From an uncultured Clostridia bacterium (GTDB taxonomy: Bacteria > Bacillota > Clostridia > HGM11327), in assembly GCA_905210525.1 (NCBI GenBank), contig CAJLXE010000034.1, forward strand, positions 1-11,627: DNA of 11,627 nucleotides. The letters are read 5' to 3'. The stretch's first letter is position 1. Every line of letters starts with the position of its first letter. Positions 7,355 through 11,627 of the stretch are shown here, piece after piece. The position numbers and the translations under genes are program-made. The notes under the pieces are model-generated. The model was given only the letters and a program-made list of their open reading frames with translations, was not told the DNA's origin and ran no database searches.

Positions 7355-8010
7355 TTGTTTTTGGGCGAGAGCGCCGTTCGGCAGAATTTTTCTCTGTGAA
7401 TCGGTGTCATGCCGTACTTCATAAGAGCGGCTATATGTTCGGGGGTGCCGTATCCCTTGTGCGACGCAAAGCCGTACTGAGGATATATCTTGTCATATTC
7501 GAGCATTTTTCTGTCTCTTGCAACCTTTGCAAGTATGGACGCCGCCGCGATCGAAACGGATCTTGAATCGCCCTTTACGACCGGTTCGACCTTTGAAGCT
7601 ATGTTGAATGCGATGTTGCCGTCTATGAGAACCACGTCGGGCTGAAGATTGCATTCTCTTATTGCGATTTGCATTGCTCTGTTGAGCGCAAACATTATTC
7701 CATGTTCGTTTATTATATCGCTGTCCGAATAGCCTATACCGAATGCAGCTGCTCTTTCGGTTATTATATCAAATAAGGCTTCTCTGCATTTTTCGGACAA
7801 TTTTTTTGAATCATTAACTCCGTAAAGCGGCTTGCGAGGATCGATTATAACGCACGCCGCATAAACGGGACCTGCCAGCGGCCCTCTGCCCGCTTCATCA
7901 ACGCCCGCTATGTGTATAAAACCCTGGTGAGCATATTCCAATTCCAGAACGCTCATATCTTTGTACTGTTTGATTATTCTTTCTTGTCTTTCTTCTCTCG
8001 TTTCTGCCAT
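7351..8010 (-). CDS. rnhB: Ribonuclease HII
   Basis: RNase HII cuts RNA in RNA–DNA hybrids and starts removal of single ribonucleotides misincorporated into DNA. In this 219-residue protein the N-terminal DEAGRGPLAGPV motif gives Asp38 and Glu39, VLIDGN gives Asp130, and KGDSRSVSIAAASILAKVARD gives Asp148, so all four metal-binding acidic residues are present. The N-terminal extension of about 30 residues before the catalytic domain (REERQERIIKQYKDMSVLE) is usual in Bacillota enzymes. The ATG at 8010 follows AGGA with a 5-nt spacer and lies 14 nt after the rbgA stop. Its own stop codon overlaps the yraN start. Confidence 0.97.
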   Translation of the reverse strand: MAETREERQERIIKQYKDMSVLELEYAHQGFIHIAGVDEAGRGPLAGPVYAACVIIDPRKPLYGVNDSKKLSEKCREALFDIITERAAAFGIGYSDSDIINEHGIMFALNRAMQIAIRECNLQPDVVLIDGNIAFNIASKVEPVVKGDSRSVSIAAASILAKVARDRKMLEYDKIYPQYGFASHKGYGTPEHIAALMKYGMTPIHREKFCRTALSPKNK

Positions 8011-8024
8011 ATAGATCCTGTCTG

Positions 8025-8873
8025 TTATGCCTTTTCTAATGTGATTCTTCCTAATTTCCCGGCTCTGAAATCAGTGAGCAGCTGTTCGGAGCATCTTTGG
8101 GTATCGTTTATTCCGCCTTTCATCTTCATGGATTTTTTTTCGCAGACAGCGTCTATTACCTCTTCACCGAGGCTGATGTCTGTTATATCCACTCCGTATC
8201 TTTCCTGTATTCCGGCGGAAAGAATATCTTTATATGTAACTATAAATTCGCTTGCGAGATTAAGCGGGTCATATAATTCGTTTTTTATTGCGTTTGTAAC
8301 CGTAAGGTTAAGCATTGTACGCTTGTTTTCAAGATCAGGCCACAAAAGTCCGGGAGTATCCATTATTTCAAAATCAGGGGATTCCTTTATCCATTGTTTT
8401 TCTTTTGTGACGCCGGGTTTATTGCCGGTTTTGGCTTTTGCCGTGCCGAAAAAATTGTTTATAAACGTGGATTTGCCGGAATTGGGTATGCCGGCGACAA
8501 CCGCTCTTACGGTTGTTTTCATGCCGCGTCTTTCAAAAATACTCTGTCTTATTTCGGCGGCTTTTGCGAGTATGCATTTTTTTACCTGCTTTACGCTTGC
8601 GGGATCCGCCGCATTTACGGGCATCACACATGAGGCGCCTTCGGCTTTGAGCCTTTCGGTCCACCGTGATGTTTCCCGAGGATCGGCGAGATCGCATTTA
8701 CTCAGGAGAATTATATTTATTTTATTTTTGAACAGCTTTTCGAATTTAGGGTTTATGCTTGAAAACGCTACTCTTGCATCGCGCATCTGAACAACTATAT
8801 CCACGCCTTTGAGGTCGTCGGCAAGTATGCGGAACGCTTTCGCCATGTGTCCGGGATACCAATTAATGTTCAT
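8025..8873 (-). CDS. rbgA: Ribosome biogenesis GTPase RbgA (YlqF)
   Basis: RbgA is a circularly permuted GTPase needed for a late step of 50S assembly. The 282-residue protein begins MNINWYPGHMAKAF, the family signature, and shows the permuted order: G4 (SKCD, 58-61), G5 (NAA, 87-89), G1 (GIPNSGKST, 128-136), G2 threonine in PGVT (153-156), G3 (DTPG, 172-175), then the C-terminal helical RNA-binding domain. G4 carries Ser in place of the usual Asn of NKxD, which may alter guanine recognition. A longer reading frame from 8924 runs through the promoter region, so the ATG at 8873 is chosen; its ribosome binding site (AAGAGA) is modest. First gene of the rbgA–rnhB–yraN–yifB–comEC run, with a consensus promoter about 60 nt upstream. 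Confidence 0.97.
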   Translation of the reverse strand: MNINWYPGHMAKAFRILADDLKGVDIVVQMRDARVAFSSINPKFEKLFKNKINIILLSKCDLADPRETSRWTERLKAEGASCVMPVNAADPASVKQVKKCILAKAAEIRQSIFERRGMKTTVRAVVAGIPNSGKSTFINNFFGTAKAKTGNKPGVTKEKQWIKESPDFEIMDTPGLLWPDLENKRTMLNLTVTNAIKNELYDPLNLASEFIVTYKDILSAGIQERYGVDITDISLGEEVIDAVCEKKSMKMKGGINDTQRCSEQLLTDFRAGKLGRITLEKA

Positions 8874-8935
8874 ATATTTCTCTTTTCTATCGGAACCGAG
8901 CTTGTCGGAAACCGCAAAAATCACATTATATATTT

Positions 8936-8964
8936 ATTATACTTATTCATATATGAATTGTCAA
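8936..8964 (-). promoter_or_regulatory. Sigma-A-type promoter of the rbgA operon
   Basis: TTGACA (8964-8959) and TATAAT (8941-8936) are separated by exactly 17 nt on the minus strand, both matching consensus. Immediately upstream (8971-8991) is an AT-rich TTGTAA direct repeat that could serve as an UP element. The predicted leader to the rbgA start codon is about 55 nt. The promoter sits only 30 bp after the stop codon of the upstream signal peptidase gene, so it may add to read-through from that operon. Confidence 0.88.
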
Positions 8965-8994
8965 GCGCAATTTACAAAATAATTACAATTCCGC

Positions 8995-9615
8995 TTATTT
9001 TACGTCCGCGTAATTATGCGAATATTGTTCTATTTTGCCGAACGGCTTTGTTTTGAACAAGACTTTGCCCTTTATTTCTTTTCTGTCAACGTAACCTATT
9101 ATGCTGCTTTTGCTGTCAAGGCTTACGTTTCTGTTGTCGCCCATTACAAAATATTTGTTTTCCGGAACCTCAAAAACATATGTTCCTTCAGTTATTACAG
9201 ACAGGTACGGTTCGTCGAGTAGAACCCCGTTCCGATATACTTTGCCATCATTTATTTCTATTTTATCGCCCGGAAGTCCTATGACTCTCTTGACATAATT
9301 GATTTTTGAGCCGCTGTTTTCTTCTCTTGAAAATACGATTATATCGCCCGAACCGGGATTCGAGAACCAGTACGATATTTTGCTCAGGAAAACAACTTCT
9401 TTGTCTTTGAGAGTAGGGTACATTGATGTTTTATTTACTTCTATGAGAGAAAAAACGAAGCTGTTAAGAAGCAGTGCGAGAACTGCCGCTATAACAATGG
9501 TGCTGAGTACATCCATGATTTTCTTTGAGACTGTATTCTGAGGTTTTTTCTGCTGTCCGGGGAATAAATCTTCCGCGATGTTTTCGGTATCTTTGATTTC
9601 TGTGTTATTTTCCAT
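8995..9615 (-). CDS. lepB: Signal peptidase I, second tandem copy
   Basis: Type I signal peptidases cut signal peptides from exported proteins on the outer face of the membrane. This 206-residue copy has a charged cytoplasmic N terminus (about 1-35), a transmembrane segment (about 35-58), catalytic Ser64 in NKTSMYPTL, catalytic Lys109 in YVKRVIGLPGD, and the MGDNRN box at 158-163 followed by SLDSK. The arginine usual after DS is lysine here. The reading frame extends upstream inside the first copy, so the start is a choice: ATG at 9615 with AAAGGA 12 nt upstream, or ATG at 9636 overlapping the previous stop as ATGA. I prefer 9615 but the second is quite possible. It is clearly a paralogue of the preceding gene, with long runs of identical residues (e.g. 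LDEPY, GLPGD, MGDNRN). Confidence 0.93.
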   Translation of the reverse strand: MENNTEIKDTENIAEDLFPGQQKKPQNTVSKKIMDVLSTIVIAAVLALLLNSFVFSLIEVNKTSMYPTLKDKEVVFLSKISYWFSNPGSGDIIVFSREENSGSKINYVKRVIGLPGDKIEINDGKVYRNGVLLDEPYLSVITEGTYVFEVPENKYFVMGDNRNVSLDSKSSIIGYVDRKEIKGKVLFKTKPFGKIEQYSHNYADVK

Positions 9616-9632
9616 AAATGCCTGTAATCCTT

Positions 9633-10190
9633 TCATTGAGTGTGAGTATATTGTTTTATGCTGTGCGGCGGTGAAATCACGAACATAACTTTGCCTGTTA
9701 TTTCGGATCGTTCTATGCAGCCTATACGTTCGTCTCTGCTGTCCATGCTCATGTTTCTGTTGTCGCCCATACAAAAGTATGTATTTTCCGGAACCGTAAT
9801 GCGGAATTCTCCCGATGTGGCTTCTTTTATATACGGTTCGTCAAGGCGGATATCGTTTCTGTAAACGGAGCCGTCTTTTATTGTTATTGTATCTCCCGGC
9901 AGACCTATGATTCTTTTTACGAAATTGCTTTTTGAGTTTTTTTCGTAGAATACCACTATATCTCCGCTTTCAGGCGCTGAAAACAGGTAGGCGCATCTGC
10001 TCAGGTATACGCGTTCTCCTTCGTTGAGCGTCGGCTCCATGGAGTGCTGCTCTATTATTATTATGCTGAATATACAGCAATTAATTATTCCTGCAACCGC
10101 TACCGCCATAAAAAGTATGTGAATCCACTCAAAAAAGCCGCTCCCGTATCCGCTTGCGGGGTGAGCAATTTCCGTCCGGCGTTTAAGCAT
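9633..10190 (-). CDS. lepB: Signal peptidase I, first tandem copy
   Basis: A 185-residue type I signal peptidase with a short cytoplasmic N terminus, one transmembrane segment (about 22-46), catalytic Ser50 in EQHSMEPTL, catalytic Lys92 in FVKRIIGLPGD, and MGDNRNMSMDSR at 141-152 with the standard arginine. All catalytic boxes are intact. The ATG at 10190 is the first possible start in this frame (an in-frame TGA lies just upstream), but no good ribosome binding site stands at normal distance: the nearest purine run, GAAAG, is about 15 nt away. Translation may therefore be weak or depend on the leader structure. Its promoter is at 10336-10364. Followed by the second copy with a short gap or an ATGA overlap. 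Confidence 0.95.
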   Translation of the reverse strand: MLKRRTEIAHPASGYGSGFFEWIHILFMAVAVAGIINCCIFSIIIIEQHSMEPTLNEGERVYLSRCAYLFSAPESGDIVVFYEKNSKSNFVKRIIGLPGDTITIKDGSVYRNDIRLDEPYIKEATSGEFRITVPENTYFCMGDNRNMSMDSRDERIGCIERSEITGKVMFVISPPHSIKQYTHTQ

Positions 10191-10329
10191 ATTGATATTT
10201 CAAGGCTTTCGTTTGTAAGAAAGCTTCCTTTCGTTTGTCGGGAAAGCGGTGCGGCTTGTAATACTTTGCCGTATATCCGCACGGCAAAAGCAGAAAAATA
10301 ACGTATTTCAAAAACCACACAAATCCCGT
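10191..10329 (-). promoter_or_regulatory. Structured 5' leader of the signal peptidase genes
   Basis: The predicted leader is about 140 nt, long for a bacterial gene. A stem TTTGCCGT/ACGGCAAA (8 bp, 10288-10281 with 10272-10265) has an 8-nt loop starting GCGG, and that loop can pair with CCGC downstream (GTGCGG at 10282-10277 with CCGCAC at 10254-10249), making an H-type pseudoknot or an alternative stem. Closer to the start codon, ACAAACGAAAG occurs twice exactly with a 22-nt period (10238-10228 and 10216-10206); a CTTTC between them can pair with either GAAAG. No known riboswitch class is recognised. Confidence 0.45.
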
Positions 10330-10335
10330 ATACTC

Positions 10336-10364
10336 ATTATACTCCATTATTGCCAAATAATCAA
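10336..10364 (-). promoter_or_regulatory. Sigma-A-type promoter of the signal peptidase genes
   Basis: Minus-strand TTGATT (10364-10359), a 17-nt spacer, then consensus TATAAT (10341-10336). The -35 box matches consensus at four of six positions. Predicted start near 10329. It diverges from spmA. Confidence 0.7.
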
Positions 10365-10403
10365 TATCTCACACCTGTTTTTTAAGAATTTGCAATATCA
10401 TAA

Positions 10404-10431
10404 TTTCAACCGCAAACACATTATATATAAA
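10404..10431 (+). promoter_or_regulatory. Weak candidate promoter of spmAB
   Basis: TTTCAA (10404-10409) and TATAAA (10426-10431) with a 16-nt spacer lie about 30 nt before the spmA start. The match is weak, and in Bacillus subtilis spmAB is expressed during sporulation from a sporulation-specific sigma factor; I could not find a clean sigma-E or sigma-G site, so the real promoter may differ. Confidence 0.25.
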
Positions 10432-10460
10432 TAAAACAGCAAAACGGCAGGATAAGAGTT

Positions 10461-11036
10461 ATGATAAATTACATATGGGCAATTATAACGGTGCTCGGGG
10501 TTGTATATATGGTTTTTACGGGCAACGCCGACGCGGTTCTGAAAAGTCTTACGGACGGCGCGGGCAATGCCGTGCAGATATGCATTTCGCTTCTGGGAAT
10601 ATACTGTTTATGGCTCGGAATAATGAACATAGCAAAGGAATCGGGGCTTATAGAAAAGCTGTCCGACGCGGTATCTCCGCTTCTTAAAAAACTGTTTCCG
10701 AATACCGGTAAGAAAGCATTCAATTTTATATCAATGAACATTGCGGCAAATATATTGGGTCTGGGGGACGCCGCAACGCCTTTCGGACTCAGCGCTATGG
10801 AAGAGCTTCAGAAAGAAAATCCGCTTACGGATACGGCTTCTGACAGCATGATAATGTTCATAATACTCAACACGGCGTCGATTGAACTGATTCCCACTAC
10901 GGTTTTATCGCTAAGAAACAGTATGGGGGCGGAAAATCCCACTTCCATAGTTATAACTTCACTGATAACGACGGCGGTATCAGCGGTAATGGGAATTATA
11001 CTTTGCAAAATGCTTGAAAAGAGGCGCAGATTATGA
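10461..11036 (+). CDS. spmA: Spore maturation protein A
   Basis: SpmA is an integral membrane protein that, with SpmB, contributes to dehydration of the spore core; its molecular activity is unknown. The 191-residue protein is largely hydrophobic, with membrane segments at about 4-20, 37-56, 88-103, 129-150 and 162-182. It contains the nucleoside recognition/Gate-type domain (NAVQICISLLGIYCLWLGIM at 36-55) and the family block NILGLGDAATPFGLSAMEEL at 97-116. Length matches the family. The ATG at 10461 is preceded by AGGA about 9 nt upstream. It diverges from the signal peptidase genes and overlaps spmB by ATGA. Its presence marks the organism as a likely endospore former. Confidence 0.95.
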   Translation: MINYIWAIITVLGVVYMVFTGNADAVLKSLTDGAGNAVQICISLLGIYCLWLGIMNIAKESGLIEKLSDAVSPLLKKLFPNTGKKAFNFISMNIAANILGLGDAATPFGLSAMEELQKENPLTDTASDSMIMFIILNTASIELIPTTVLSLRNSMGAENPTSIVITSLITTAVSAVMGIILCKMLEKRRRL

Positions 11037-11563
11037 ATATGTTAAGTATATTGAGCTTGTTGATTTTGCCGGCATTTATTATATTTGTAATAATATACGG
11101 TCTGGCGAAAAAGGTAAAGGTATATGATGCCTTTTGCAGAGGCGCTAAAAACGGAATGGATCTTACGGTAAAGATACTGCCGTTTATATGCGCTATGGTG
11201 ATAGCTATAAGCGTTTTGAGAGAAAGCGGTTTACTTACGCTTGTATCGGGATTTATCAGCAAACCGCTTTCTTTTATAGGCATGCCGCCCGAAATTATAC
11301 AGCTTTATCTTATACGGCCCTTTTCCGGTTCCGCGTCAATAGGTATGCTTACGGACATATTCAGATCCGCGGGAATAAATTCTCTTACTTCGGACATGGC
11401 GTCAACGATGATGGGCTCTACCGAAACTACATTTTATACAATTGCACTTTATTTCGGTTCGGTGGGAATAAAAAAGACGCGGCACACGGTGATGGTGGCT
11501 GCTGCGTGCGATCTTGCGTCCATGCTTACAGCGGTGCTTGTCTGCAGGATACTTCTGGGTTGA
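11033..11563 (+). CDS. spmB: Spore maturation protein B
   Basis: Partner of SpmA, also a Gate-domain membrane protein. The 176-residue product has hydrophobic segments at about 4-24, 48-63, 132-146 and 152-174, and the family's characteristic RPFSGSASIGMLTDI (95-109) and MMGSTETTFYTIALYFGSVGI (126-146). The start ATG overlaps the spmA stop (ATGA) and has AAGAGG 8 nt upstream inside spmA, so the two are translationally coupled and probably made in equal amounts. The remaining 64 nt of the window hold no clear terminator; the AT-rich run there has no proper hairpin. Confidence 0.95.
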   Translation: MNMLSILSLLILPAFIIFVIIYGLAKKVKVYDAFCRGAKNGMDLTVKILPFICAMVIAISVLRESGLLTLVSGFISKPLSFIGMPPEIIQLYLIRPFSGSASIGMLTDIFRSAGINSLTSDMASTMMGSTETTFYTIALYFGSVGIKKTRHTVMVAAACDLASMLTAVLVCRILLG

Positions 11564-11627
11564 ACGACTTTATAATTATTTTAGCTTTTTTTATATAATG
11601 CAAGCGGGGCGTATTTACAAATCGGCA

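Noticed and set aside
7912..8790. 292-codon open frame on the plus strand
   Set aside because: It is antisense to rbgA and the 5' part of rnhB. The low-complexity Ser/Phe-rich product is what the complement of a well-conserved gene gives, and no family is recognisable.
10362..10410. Sigma-E-type sporulation promoter for spmA
   Set aside because: CATAATTT resembles a -10, but no matching -35 element stands at the right distance.
11594..11599. TATAAT near the right end as a -10 box
   Set aside because: No -35-like hexamer at 16-18 nt upstream; the surrounding DNA is simply AT-rich and the following sequence is cut off by the window end.

Overview
The window reads as ordinary chromosomal core from an endospore-forming member of the Bacillota, most likely an anaerobic Clostridia-type lineage. 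Three things support this: the L21–Prp–L27 cassette, with an L27 that carries the cleavable Firmicutes-type N-terminal extension; the spore maturation pair spmA/spmB; and the block signal peptidase I–rbgA–rnhB–yraN–yifB, which is typical of that phylum. No genus can be fixed from the sequence alone. I see no mobile element, CRISPR array, tRNA or rRNA.

Layout. From 10190 down to 8 every gene is on the minus strand. (1) Two tandem type I signal peptidases (10190 to 8995) run from a TTGATT-17-TATAAT promoter and a long, apparently structured 5' leader. (2) A second promoter (TTGACA-17-TATAAT, 8936-8964) drives rbgA, rnhB, yraN, yifB/comM and comEC. These are tightly packed: rnhB/yraN share GTGA, yraN/yifB are 9 nt apart, and yifB/comEC overlap by 7 nt. 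(3) A gene-free stretch (2704-3080) holds a hairpin that may end the comEC transcript, a perfect TTGACA-17-TATAAT promoter and an L21-type leader RNA. (4) The ribosomal operon rplU (L21)–prp–rpmA (L27)–obg–yhbY follows, with a hairpin plus U-run between rpmA and obg that may act as an attenuator. (5) On the plus strand, diverging from the signal peptidases, lie spmA and spmB, which overlap by ATGA.

How the genes work together. L21, L27, Prp (the protease that trims L27), Obg, RbgA and YhbY all serve assembly or function of the 50S ribosomal subunit. RNase HII, YifB/ComM and ComEC handle nucleic acids: ribonucleotide removal, branch migration and DNA import. Signal peptidases and SpmA/SpmB belong to the envelope and spore. 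I found no convincing undescribed multi-gene system. The points most worth a second look are the comM–comEC overlap, the signal peptidase leader with possible pseudoknot and 11-nt direct repeat, the competing pairings in the L21 leader, and a near-identical 21-bp AT-rich element upstream of two promoters.
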